Source of the DNA: Candidatus Berkelbacteria bacterium | Lineage (GTDB): Bacteria; Patescibacteriota; UBA1384; VFKW01 | Reading direction: 5' to 3' | DNA length: 23,663 nt | Assembly: GCA_009885355.1 (NCBI GenBank) | Contig: VFKW01000147.1 | Location: 1-23,663, forward strand | Shown here: piece after piece, positions 15,343 through 23,277 of the stretch | Layout: the number at the start of each line of letters is the position of its first letter | Position numbering within the stretch: the first letter of the stretch is position 1 | Made by a program: the position numbers and the translations under genes | Notes under the pieces: model-generated | What the model was told of the DNA's origin: nothing | Database searches by the model: none | Seen by the model: only the letters and a program-made list of their open reading frames with translations

Positions 15343-16554
15343 TTAATAAATATCGGTTAAGTTGTAAATCGGCATCATCACGGCAAAAACGATAAAAGCC
15401 ACCCCAAAACCTAGAAATACAATAATAAGTGGTTCCAAACTGGAGGATAACGTCTTTACTTTTGTATCAGCGTCTTCTTCATAATAATGCGCCAGCGTCA
15501 GAAGCATCTGGTCCATCGTGCCGCTTTCCTCGCCGACACTGATCATGTTGCCCACAATCGGCGGGAATACACGTTCATAAGCTTCCATTGTTGCAGATAT
15601 AGGGATGCCTTTTTCCAGGTTATCGGCAATATTTTTGAAGCAACGGCGATATATTTGGTTAGTTGTAACTCCGCTAGCTAGCTTAACTGCGCTAATAATA
15701 TCAACTCCGCTAGAAAGAAGAATTGATAGCGTACTTGTAATTTCGGCTAACGATACAGATTGATGCAGTTTACCAAAGACAGGCGCTTTAAATTTTACCA
15801 AACTTAAAATATATTTTCCGATTAGAGTATATCTGGTCCACAATGTTAGTACAGTAGTAAACACAGCCAAAAGTATAATAATTAACCACCAATAATTAAT
15901 AAAGAATTCACTCAAGCCAATCAGAACCTGTGTCGCCATCGGGGGTTTTTTGCCTGCGGTTGTGAATATTTCAGATAAAACTGGCATGATCTTTGTGATC
16001 ATAATAATAACAACGCCAATAATTACCACAAAAACAATGATCGGATAGATCATTGCTCCTTTTACTTTTTGTCTCAGGCTATATTCTTTTTCTTTCTCGT
16101 CAGCTAATTTAAGCAAAACACGATCAAACGAACCGGTCGCTTCGCCTGATTCAATAATATGGACGTCAACTTCTGAAAAAAACTTTTTTTGTATTTGGCA
16201 GGCGGCCGAGAAAGATTTTCCTTGGTTCAAATCAGCGATGACTTTAGCAAAAAGTTTTTGGATATTATTATTAGATGTTTTTGAAATTGATTGGAGTGCT
16301 CTTACTAGCGGGATGCCAGCTTTTATCATTGTGGCAAGTTCTCGATAGACCGTACTTTTGTCCCATGCCGAAATCCCAGAAAAAGAAATGTTTTTCAGAA
16401 ATTTTGACATGAAATTATGAGATGTTTTAACATTCATGACTTCTAGTTTTCGAGACTTGATTTTCTCTTCAGCCTCATATTTGGAAGGAGCTCTGACGAG
16501 ACCTTCTACAACCAATCCGTTACTATCTAATGCCTGGTACTTAAAAACCCGCAT
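15343..16554 (-). CDS. pilC: Type IV pilus assembly platform protein PilC
   Basis: Inner-membrane platform protein (PilC/GspF family) that links the assembly ATPase to pilin polymerisation. The 403 residues contain two T2SSF repeats (about 70-190 and 275-395), seen as ELATMIKAGIPLVRALQSIS and ITSTLSILLSSGVDIISAVK. Three membrane segments lie after the first repeat, in the middle and at the C-terminus (VAFIVFAVMMPIY). The start MRVFKYQALDSNG is the family N-terminus and has AAGGAGG just upstream; the ORF extends 13 codons further without similarity. First gene of the operon, with PilB/PilT/PilM/N/O/D encoded elsewhere or absent. Confidence 0.96.
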   Translation of the reverse strand: MRVFKYQALDSNGLVVEGLVRAPSKYEAEEKIKSRKLEVMNVKTSHNFMSKFLKNISFSGISAWDKSTVYRELATMIKAGIPLVRALQSISKTSNNNIQKLFAKVIADLNQGKSFSAACQIQKKFFSEVDVHIIESGEATGSFDRVLLKLADEKEKEYSLRQKVKGAMIYPIIVFVVIIGVVIIMITKIMPVLSEIFTTAGKKPPMATQVLIGLSEFFINYWWLIIILLAVFTTVLTLWTRYTLIGKYILSLVKFKAPVFGKLHQSVSLAEITSTLSILLSSGVDIISAVKLASGVTTNQIYRRCFKNIADNLEKGIPISATMEAYERVFPPIVGNMISVGEESGTMDQMLLTLAHYYEEDADTKVKTLSSSLEPLIIVFLGFGVAFIVFAVMMPIYNLTDIY

Positions 16555-16568
16555 TAGTCCTCCTTTTT

Positions 16569-16592
16569 TATACTTATATATAAAGTATAGCA
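16569..16592 (-). promoter_or_regulatory. Pilus operon promoter with overlapping palindrome
   Basis: On the minus strand TGC-TATACT (hexamer 16584-16589) is an extended -10. The same bases form one arm of a perfect 7-bp inverted repeat, TATACTT / AAGTATA (16569-16575 and 16583-16589) around ATATATA. The palindrome covers the predicted transcription start. It may be an operator or only AT-rich promoter DNA. Confidence 0.5.
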
Positions 16593-16665
16593 CAAATCGA
16601 CATTACAAGCATTTAATTATTATTAATAAAATATTATTCAAAGTCCTGCAAAATTTACCAATATT

Positions 16666-16674
16666 TGCTATAAT
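16666..16674 (+). promoter_or_regulatory. Extended -10 promoter of the methyltransferase gene, leaderless
   Basis: TGC-TATAAT (hexamer 16669-16674) ends exactly 6 nt before the ATG at 16681, the same geometry as recQ. No Shine-Dalgarno sequence is present. Confidence 0.75.
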
Positions 16675-16680
16675 CAAACC

Positions 16681-17370
16681 ATGCCACAATATGATGCCTG
16701 GGAAAAAGAATATCGCCGGCCGCAGCTAATTAGCGGCCGAGACGTTCCGCAAAACGACATTTTGCGATTCTTAAAATATCTTAAAAAAACTCATCATTTA
16801 AAATTAGAAAATTTAAATATTCTCGATCTCGGCTCCGGCACTGGCCGCAATGCCAATTATTTAGCCGATCTTGGAAATGAAGTTACCGGCATGGAAATTT
16901 CAACTACCGCCATCAAAATCGCCCAGAATCGTGCCGACAAGATGGACGCTAGCGTCAAATATTTATCTCGCAGTATCGGCGATATTTACCCTTTTTTAGA
17001 TGATTTTTTTGATGTTATTCTTGACATAACTTCTTCAAATTCTTTAAATGAAGCCGAGAGGGAAATCTATCTTAAAGAAACCTATCGCGTGTTAAAGCCC
17101 GGCGGTCATTTTTTCGTCCGTGCTCTATGTAAAGACGGCGATAAAAACGCCCAAAATCTTATCAGATTATCTCCCGGCAAACAAAAAGATACCTATTATA
17201 TGAAAGAATTATATCTCACAGAGCGTGTTTTTAGTGCAGATGATTTTCAAAAAATCTACAGCCAATATTTCAAAATCAATAAACTCGAAAAGAAAAAAGG
17301 CTACGCCAGACTCAATAATCAAAGCTACAAACGCATCTATTTATTAGCTTATTTAGAAAAGACAAAATAA
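16681..17370 (+). CDS. Class I SAM-dependent methyltransferase
   Basis: The 229 residues hold a Rossmann methyltransferase core: SAM-binding motif I ILDLGSGTGRNANYL (47-61), the acidic end of strand beta2 in VTGMEIS, motif II region FFDVILDITSSNSL and motif III YRVLKPGGHFFVRAL. The C-terminal stretch (SPGKQKDTYYMKELYLTERVFSADDF) is outside the general core and may define the substrate pocket. It resembles methyltransferases I recall from CPR genomes whose substrates are unknown. It stands alone; its stop is 1 nt from the end of the convergent P-type ATPase gene. Confidence 0.9.
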   Translation: MPQYDAWEKEYRRPQLISGRDVPQNDILRFLKYLKKTHHLKLENLNILDLGSGTGRNANYLADLGNEVTGMEISTTAIKIAQNRADKMDASVKYLSRSIGDIYPFLDDFFDVILDITSSNSLNEAEREIYLKETYRVLKPGGHFFVRALCKDGDKNAQNLIRLSPGKQKDTYYMKELYLTERVFSADDFQKIYSQYFKINKLEKKKGYARLNNQSYKRIYLLAYLEKTK

Positions 17371-17371
17371 T

Positions 17372-19996
17372 CTAGGCATATTTCAAATTATTTTCACTTA
17401 CTTCTTCTCTTTGTCTTTTGAAAAATCTCCGGGCTTCCTCAATTGCCAAAAAGATTATGCCGATGCATATTATCGATATCCAGTTTTGTATATCCAGTGG
17501 TTTTGTCGATAAAAAGTTTTGCAAAGGTGGCAGATAAACTATGGATAATAATATCCCGATCTCCGCCAAAACAGATATGATCAAATATTTATTTGACAAA
17601 AACATTCGTCTGCCCGATTTAATCCCTCCGCGTATTTCAAATACATTCACGATTTGGCAAACCACGATCGTTGCATAAGCAGCTGTCGTCGCCATTTTAT
17701 ACAAATCGGTCCCCGCCGGTCCATTGCCGTTAATCAGCCAAAAATTAAACACTCCGCCTGCGCCCATGACTAGTCCTATGTATAATAATCTTTTCAAAAC
17801 CGGTTTTCCGAGCAAATCTTCTCTTTTGGATACTGGTTGATTGATCACTTCTTTGGTTGCCGGGTCAGCCGCTAGTGCTAGAGACGGAAAAATATTTGTT
17901 CCCAAATCAACCGATAAAACTTGTACTGCCAAAAGTGGCAAGGGCAATCCGCAGATTATCGCAATCAAAACGGTCATAAATTCTCCCGCATCCGAAGATA
18001 ATACATACAATAAAAACCGACGTAAATTATTCCAGATCAATTTTCCTTCTTTGATCGCCTTTACGATCGTTGCGAAATTATCGTCCAGCAAGATCATATC
18101 CGCCGCTTCTTTGGCTACGTCGGTTCCATTTCTACCCATTGCTACCCCGATATCAGCCTTTTTTAAAGCCAGTGAGTCATTTACCCCATCTCCAGTCACC
18201 GCCACCACTTTCCCCATTTTTTGCAATGTCTCAACAATGCGCAATTTTTCCATTGGGTCAGTTTCGTAAAATAATACTTGGTGCAAAAGATTTTCCCGTA
18301 GTTCCAAATCACTCATTTTTGCCAATTCAATCCCCGAAATCGCTCGAAAGTTCGGGTCATTTGCCAAATTTATTTTATGAGCAGTTGAGATCGCTGTTAA
18401 TTTATAATCCCCGGTAATCATAATGATTTTAATTCCGACATTGCGGCAATAATCGATCGCTGATGGAACTTCCTCGCGAATATCATCTTCAAAACCGACC
18501 AATCCATCAAAGATCAGATCTTTTTCCAAATTATCCGGTTTTCGATCATCTGGCATAAAACCAAGTTCTCTATGCGCAAATCCAAAAATCCTCAGACCAT
18601 CTTTGGCCAATATATCGATCTGTTCCAGGTAATACTGCTGCTCATCGTCCTTCATTTTGCATTTTTCAATCACCAAATGCGGATTGCCTTTTGTGTAAAG
18701 CGTAACTTTCAAATTACTTCGTGTAACTACCGACATCATTTTTCGAATCGCATTAAATGAAATTTCATGAATTTTTTTATTATTTACATTTATTAAAACC
18801 GGATCAATTTTTTTACCAAGCAAAGCCTCATAAAGCGCCACATCGTCAGGGTCCCCGATCAATCGTCCTTCTACGACATTGATATTTTGACAAGTAGCCC
18901 AATTTGTCGCTAAATATGATTTCTCATCCAGTTCATATTCTTTGAAATCTAAAGCTTGTTTTTCCCCCGAAGGCCAGATTTTTACCACTGACATTTTTCC
19001 TTCCGTCAAAGTGCCGGTTTTATCTGTGCAAATTACTTCAGTTGATCCAAGTGTTTCCACCGAAGCCAATTTTTTAATAATTGCTCTTTTTTTCATCAGT
19101 CGATTTGCACTGATCGATAATGCCACCGATACTGTCGCTGGCAATCCTTCTGGTACCAGCGCCGCCGAGATCGCCAGTGCAAACAGGAAAATCCCTCGAA
19201 ATGACTGTAGATCAAATAAAGTGCCGCCTGCCAGGCCATTTTTAGTTTGTTCAAAAATAATAATTAAAAGCATGATCAATCCGCAAATCTTCGCCACTGT
19301 TTTGCCGACTTTTCGCAGCCTCTTTTGAAGCGGGCTTAAATTTTCTTCAGTTTCATGTGTTTTTTTAGCCAGTTCGCCAAATTTGGTTTTAAAACCGGTT
19401 GCCGTGACCACAATCCTTGCCTCTCCTTCTAAAACCGTTGTTCCCATAAAAACCATATCGGCATGTGGATGTCGTCTGTCTGAATGAATATGTTTTACCT
19501 GGGGGCTGACTTCTCCAGTCAAGGATGCTTCATTTGTTTTAAAAGAATAAAATTCCAATATTTTTCCGTCCGCCGGCACAGAATCTCCGGCTTGCAATAT
19601 CGCAATATCGCCGGGCACCAAATATTTTGACAAAATCTCTTTTTCTTCTTTGTCTCGAATTACTCGACATTTTGACGGTAATAAATTTTTAAGTGCTTGT
19701 AGGGTTTTTTCCGTCCGGTACTGCTGGGCAAAGCCAATAACCGCATTTAACAAAACAACCGCGAAAAGTGCCGTTGCCGTCCTTAAATCACCTAAAAATA
19801 ATGATATACTTGCCGCGCATACCAATATAATGACCAAAAAGTCAGTAAATTGATCAGCAATATTTTTAAATAATAAAAATCGATCTTTTAATTGGATTTC
19901 ATTTGTTCCGTATGATTTAAGCTTTTGGGCAGCTTCTTTTTCACTCAAACCATTATCTTGCTCAAACATTTTTACCGGGTCGATCACATTTTTCAT
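17372..19996 (-). CDS. Type II cation-transporting P-type ATPase
   Basis: ATP-driven cation pump (PacL/SERCA and Na,K-ATPase-like) of 874 residues in the cytoplasmic membrane. It has an N-terminal cation-ATPase domain, the actuator TGE motif (160-162), PEGLP in helix M4 (from 282), the phosphorylation motif DKTGTLT (Asp325) and the hinge GDGVND (602-607). The C-terminal cation-ATPase domain is also present. Catalytic motifs are intact. In the ion site, aligned by exact spacing with SERCA M5/M6, I read Asp669, Glu672, Asp697, Thr700 and Asn701. These differ from SERCA (Asn, Glu, Asn, Thr, Asp) and from Na,K-ATPase (Asn, Glu, Asp, Thr, Asp), so Ca2+ specificity should not be assumed. GGAGGGG precedes the ATG. 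It is monocistronic. Confidence 0.95.
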   Translation of the reverse strand: MKNVIDPVKMFEQDNGLSEKEAAQKLKSYGTNEIQLKDRFLLFKNIADQFTDFLVIILVCAASISLFLGDLRTATALFAVVLLNAVIGFAQQYRTEKTLQALKNLLPSKCRVIRDKEEKEILSKYLVPGDIAILQAGDSVPADGKILEFYSFKTNEASLTGEVSPQVKHIHSDRRHPHADMVFMGTTVLEGEARIVVTATGFKTKFGELAKKTHETEENLSPLQKRLRKVGKTVAKICGLIMLLIIIFEQTKNGLAGGTLFDLQSFRGIFLFALAISAALVPEGLPATVSVALSISANRLMKKRAIIKKLASVETLGSTEVICTDKTGTLTEGKMSVVKIWPSGEKQALDFKEYELDEKSYLATNWATCQNINVVEGRLIGDPDDVALYEALLGKKIDPVLINVNNKKIHEISFNAIRKMMSVVTRSNLKVTLYTKGNPHLVIEKCKMKDDEQQYYLEQIDILAKDGLRIFGFAHRELGFMPDDRKPDNLEKDLIFDGLVGFEDDIREEVPSAIDYCRNVGIKIIMITGDYKLTAISTAHKINLANDPNFRAISGIELAKMSDLELRENLLHQVLFYETDPMEKLRIVETLQKMGKVVAVTGDGVNDSLALKKADIGVAMGRNGTDVAKEAADMILLDDNFATIVKAIKEGKLIWNNLRRFLLYVLSSDAGEFMTVLIAIICGLPLPLLAVQVLSVDLGTNIFPSLALAADPATKEVINQPVSKREDLLGKPVLKRLLYIGLVMGAGGVFNFWLINGNGPAGTDLYKMATTAAYATIVVCQIVNVFEIRGGIKSGRRMFLSNKYLIISVLAEIGILLSIVYLPPLQNFLSTKPLDIQNWISIICIGIIFLAIEEARRFFKRQREEVSENNLKYA

Positions 19997-20013
19997 TTCC
20001 CCTCCGCATAAGT

Positions 20014-20019
20014 ATTATA
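20014..20019 (-). promoter_or_regulatory. -10 box of the P-type ATPase gene
   Basis: TATAAT on the minus strand lies 17 nt before the ATG, with the ribosome site GGAGGGG between. No good -35 is seen; the expected -35 region is just beside the dispersed repeat copy B. Confidence 0.5.
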
Positions 20020-20047
20020 CCTCATTATTCGAATGTAGCCCAAGCCC

Positions 20048-20066
20048 TGCCCGCCGGCAGGCAGGT
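20048..20066. repeat. Dispersed palindromic repeat, copy B
   Basis: Identical 19-mer to copy A at 3186-3204, here inside a 20-bp near-palindrome (20046-20065). It lies between the P-type ATPase promoter and the purB terminator. The flanks differ from the 118-bp element, so only the core is shared. Confidence 0.85.
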
Positions 20067-20112
20067 TTAACTTGCCGTGATGTTATTGCACGAACTTTAA
20101 TCTAATACTATA

Positions 20113-20145
20113 GGACAAAAAAAATACCGCCGGTGCCCCGGCGGT
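20113..20145 (-). terminator. Intrinsic terminator of purB
   Basis: The stem ACCGCCGG / CCGGCGGT (8 bp, perfect) with a 4-nt loop is followed on the minus strand by A and a run of eight T. It lies 14 nt after the purB stop codon. Confidence 0.92.
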
Positions 20146-20159
20146 TTAAAATCAGTTAG

Positions 20160-21455
20160 TTAATTAAGGTTAAGTCTTTCGAAAATAGTGTCGATATTGC
20201 GGAAATGGTGCTCAAGATCAAAGCACTTGTCTAGCTCCTCGGAATTCAGAAGCTGCTGGACTCTTTCATTCGATTCTAATGCTAATCTGAAGGCTATCTT
20301 CTCATCCCAGCACTTTGCAGCGCCTTGTTGGCAGATCGTGTATGCTTCATCTCTGGTCATGCCTTTTTCAATCAGGGCGAGCATTACATGTTCAGAGAAA
20401 ACAAGCTGACCATTCAATTCCAGGTTGCGCTGCATATTCCCAGTATTGACTTCTAGTTTGCCCAAAAGTTTAGTAAGCGATTGTAGCATGAAATCAACCG
20501 CAAGACAGCTATCCGGAATAATGATTCTTTCGACTGCCGAGTTTGTCAGGTCGCGCTCATGCCAAGAAACGATATTTTCCATCGCCGGCTGAGCATTTGC
20601 TCTTACTACTCGCGCCAATCCGCAAATCGACTCAAATCGCCATGGATTTCGTTTATGTGGCATTGCCGACGAGCCGCGCTGTCCTGGTAGGAACATTTCT
20701 TGGACTTCCAGGATTTCTGTTCGCTGGAGGTTGCGCATTTCAGTTGCAAAGTTTTCACACGATGATGCGATCATCGCCAGAGTTGTCATAAACTGAGCAT
20801 GTCGATCTCTTTGGATAATCTGTGTGGATACCGGCGCTGGTTCCAATCCAAGCAATAAACAAACATATTCTTCTTGCTCTGGATCGATATTGCCAAAGAT
20901 TCCAACTGCCCCGGAAATCTTCCCAACACTGATTTCTTCACGTGCAGCCTTCATTCTTTTCAGATCACGCTGCACTTGGCTATACCAAACGGCCATTTTG
21001 AAACCAAATGTAATTGGTTCCGCCTGCACTCCATGTGTCCGCCCGATCATCGGAGTCATCTTGTGTGCCTTGGCAAGTTTTGCGATTGCTTCGAGCAGAC
21101 CCTCCAGGTCATCTATTATCAAATCAGATGCCTTCTTCATCCGGAGCGCCATAGCTGTGTCTTCAATGTCATAGCTAGTCACGCCGTAATGCAGGTATCG
21201 GCCTTCATCCCCTAGATGCTCCGTCACACATTTGCAAAAAGCAATCAGATCATGCGCCGTAGTCTTCTCGATCTCTTCGATTCGTTCGATCGAAAATTTT
21301 GCGCCTTTTTTGATCTTCTCTGTCGTTCCGTTTGGAATCTTGCCGAAGTGTTCCTGTGCTTCACATACGGCAATTTCAACATCCAGCCAACTTTGGAATT
21401 TGTTTTCTTCGCCAAAGATACTGGCCATTTTAGGGTTCGAATATCTCTTTAACAA
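20160..21455 (-). CDS. purB: Adenylosuccinate lyase
   Basis: Cleaves adenylosuccinate to AMP and fumarate, and SAICAR to AICAR in the de novo purine route. The 431 residues match the usual bacterial length. The signature loop GSSAMPHKRNP begins at Gly261 and carries the catalytic Ser; the active-site His residues appear in TTAHDLIAF (His68) and GRTHGVQAEP (His141). The start is TTG at 21455: it yields the conserved N-terminus LKRYSNPKM and has GAGGTG 7 nt upstream, whereas the first ATG would remove this motif. No other purine gene is in the window, so whether it serves de novo synthesis or only IMP-to-AMP conversion is open. It ends at a strong terminator and is monocistronic. Confidence 0.97.
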   Translation of the reverse strand: MLKRYSNPKMASIFGEENKFQSWLDVEIAVCEAQEHFGKIPNGTTEKIKKGAKFSIERIEEIEKTTAHDLIAFCKCVTEHLGDEGRYLHYGVTSYDIEDTAMALRMKKASDLIIDDLEGLLEAIAKLAKAHKMTPMIGRTHGVQAEPITFGFKMAVWYSQVQRDLKRMKAAREEISVGKISGAVGIFGNIDPEQEEYVCLLLGLEPAPVSTQIIQRDRHAQFMTTLAMIASSCENFATEMRNLQRTEILEVQEMFLPGQRGSSAMPHKRNPWRFESICGLARVVRANAQPAMENIVSWHERDLTNSAVERIIIPDSCLAVDFMLQSLTKLLGKLEVNTGNMQRNLELNGQLVFSEHVMLALIEKGMTRDEAYTICQQGAAKCWDEKIAFRLALESNERVQQLLNSEELDKCFDLEHHFRNIDTIFERLNLN

Positions 21456-21462
21456 CTCTCTT

Positions 21463-21468
21463 CACCTC
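21463..21468 (-). promoter_or_regulatory. Ribosome site deciding the TTG start of purB
   Basis: GAGGTG on the minus strand lies 7 nt before TTG 21455. It fits that start and is too far from the downstream ATG codon (10th codon). Confidence 0.75.
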
Positions 21469-21516
21469 TCAATGTACAAGATAAATTGAAATCAAATGAT
21501 CCCAACTTTCAAAGCC

Positions 21517-21545
21517 ATTATATGATATATTCCCTGATAAATCAA
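21517..21545 (-). promoter_or_regulatory. Promoter of purB
   Basis: On the minus strand TTGATT (21540-21545) and TATAAT (21517-21522) are 17 nt apart. The leader would be about 55 nt, too short for a purine riboswitch with its expression platform. Its -35 is back-to-back with that of the divergent gene. Confidence 0.65.
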
Positions 21546-21550
21546 GCTCC

Positions 21551-21580
21551 TTGCTATCAGTCCAACTTTTCCTATATAAT
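21551..21580 (+). promoter_or_regulatory. Promoter of the beta-propeller gene
   Basis: TTGCTA (21551-21556) and TATAAT (21575-21580) are 18 nt apart. The predicted leader is about 24 nt with GGAGGGG at 21600-21606. Confidence 0.6.
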
Positions 21581-21610
21581 AAAATAGAAATAAATAAATG
21601 GAGGGGTAAA

Positions 21611-23263
21611 ATGGAACCAGAAGACAATAAAGAGCTCGAACCAAAAGAAGTCATTTTAGAGGCACCAAAAAAGCCTGTCGAAAAAATTAATGAACCAAAA
21701 AAAGAGTTGACTATCGATATTCGCCTAAACAAACATCAAGCTGTCTTTGCAATCAGCATTTTTAGTCTGATTGTCCTCGCTGCCGTTTGTTATTTTACCG
21801 GCATCATTGCCAAAGGCTACGAATCTGTTTATTGGTCCGATGCTGTTATCACAATTACAGATACCAAAGACAGTAAACCGCTAGCCGCCACAGTCGGTCT
21901 GAAAAATATCAAACAGCCAAAATATTCTGCGCAAGCCACCACCAGCGCCAAAGGCGAATCGACCCTGACAAAACTCGTGCAGGGAGATTACGCCCTTACT
22001 TTATCAAAAGACGGATACATCGCTAAAAATGAAACGATCAAATTAACCAAAGGCCACAATTTACTCAACTATACTCTTGAAAAAGTTCCCGCCGCCAAAG
22101 TCAGTGCCACTGGCATAATTCAAAATTATATTTCCGAACAACCCCTTCCAAACATCGAAATTGCCCTAGGTGATCGTACTGTCAAAACCGGCTCAGACGG
22201 TCGTTTTACCTTTACTCAAACTCCAACCGGCGATATTACTTTGAGTATCAAGTCGGATAATTATTTATCATTTTCAAGTAAATTTACTGTTTCCAAATCC
22301 AGCAACGATATCGGTAAAATCAATCTTGTTCCTGTCGGCACCATCGTCTTTGCCTCAAATCGAGATAAGGGCAAGCAAGGCATCTACGTCTCAAATTATG
22401 ACAGTACCGACCAAAAACCACTCATTTCGAGAGTAGGGGACTATGAGGACTTCAACCCAACCTTATCTCCTGATCGAAAAAAAGTGCTCTTTACTAGTTC
22501 CAGAGAAGGTAAAAAAGATACTCAAAATAATTCTGTCAGCCAATTATTTTTAGTTGATATCACTGGCAAAAACTTAACTAAGATTTCTGACAAATCCATC
22601 AGTAGTTATTTCTGGAGCAAGGACAATAAAAAAGTCGGCTGGACAAGCTACTCGGACAACAAAACAGATGCCTACATATATGACCTCGATTTAAAGAAAA
22701 ATATTCAACTTTCCGTCGGAAATAATATCTCAAATTTGATATTCAATGATGCAGTGTCAAAAGTCGCATATAATCTGCGTACTTTAAGCAGCCAATACGA
22801 AATCTATCTTGCCAATATCGACGGTACTAATGAAGAAAAAATCACCAATAATCTAAATTGGATAAACCTGTTTTATTTCACCACCAATACCAAACTTCTT
22901 TACTCTATTTCAGATAGTGCTACAAAATATTACAGCTATGATCTGTCATCAAAAACCGCCACAGAGACTCAATACGACATTTCGCGCCCCAATGGTCCAA
23001 AATCATCAGATGGAAAATATAGCGCCTACCTGTCAAATCGCGACGGCAAAAATAATGTCTTTATCTCGACAATAGACGGTAAAAACGAAAGAAAACTCAC
23101 CACTATTGATACTGTTCAGGGCGAAATCAGCTGGTCCCTCGATAGCAAGATGATCTTCTTTACCAGTATGAAATCAGGCGAAAATGCCATGTATGTCGTA
23201 TCGATCGATGGTGGCGCTGCCAAAAAAATAGTCGATGTCGCCAATATGGGCTACGGTTATTAA
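21611..23263 (+). CDS. Membrane-anchored protein with carboxypeptidase-regulatory-like domains and beta-propeller
   Basis: The 550 residues run: an acidic and Lys-rich cytoplasmic tail (1-42), one membrane segment (about 43-66, VFAISIFSLIVLAAVCYFTG), then two beta-sandwich modules. The modules resemble carboxypeptidase-regulatory/PEGA domains: about 78-153 (with GESTLTKLVQGDYALTLSKDGY) and 156-235 (with VKTGSDGRFTFTQTPTGD). A TolB/PD40-like beta-propeller follows from about 237 to the end, with repeats such as IVFASNRDKGKQGIYV, NPTLSPDRKKVLFTSSREG and ISWSLDSKMIFFTSMKSG. The propeller should face outside. Proteins of this build usually bind partners; no enzyme motif is seen. The ATG at 21611 is set by GGAGGGG; the ORF extends 20 codons upstream through the promoter. 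It is followed after 14 nt by a small membrane protein, probably in one operon. Confidence 0.88.
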   Translation: MEPEDNKELEPKEVILEAPKKPVEKINEPKKELTIDIRLNKHQAVFAISIFSLIVLAAVCYFTGIIAKGYESVYWSDAVITITDTKDSKPLAATVGLKNIKQPKYSAQATTSAKGESTLTKLVQGDYALTLSKDGYIAKNETIKLTKGHNLLNYTLEKVPAAKVSATGIIQNYISEQPLPNIEIALGDRTVKTGSDGRFTFTQTPTGDITLSIKSDNYLSFSSKFTVSKSSNDIGKINLVPVGTIVFASNRDKGKQGIYVSNYDSTDQKPLISRVGDYEDFNPTLSPDRKKVLFTSSREGKKDTQNNSVSQLFLVDITGKNLTKISDKSISSYFWSKDNKKVGWTSYSDNKTDAYIYDLDLKKNIQLSVGNNISNLIFNDAVSKVAYNLRTLSSQYEIYLANIDGTNEEKITNNLNWINLFYFTTNTKLLYSISDSATKYYSYDLSSKTATETQYDISRPNGPKSSDGKYSAYLSNRDGKNNVFISTIDGKNERKLTTIDTVQGEISWSLDSKMIFFTSMKSGENAMYVVSIDGGAAKKIVDVANMGYGY

Positions 23264-23277
23264 TATATTGAGGTAAA

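Noticed and set aside
20800..21455. Several plus-strand ORFs over purB
   Set aside because: They are antisense shadows of a strongly conserved gene with its catalytic motifs.
21456..21516. Purine riboswitch in the purB leader
   Set aside because: The predicted leader is only about 55 nt and shows no purine-aptamer loop motifs.
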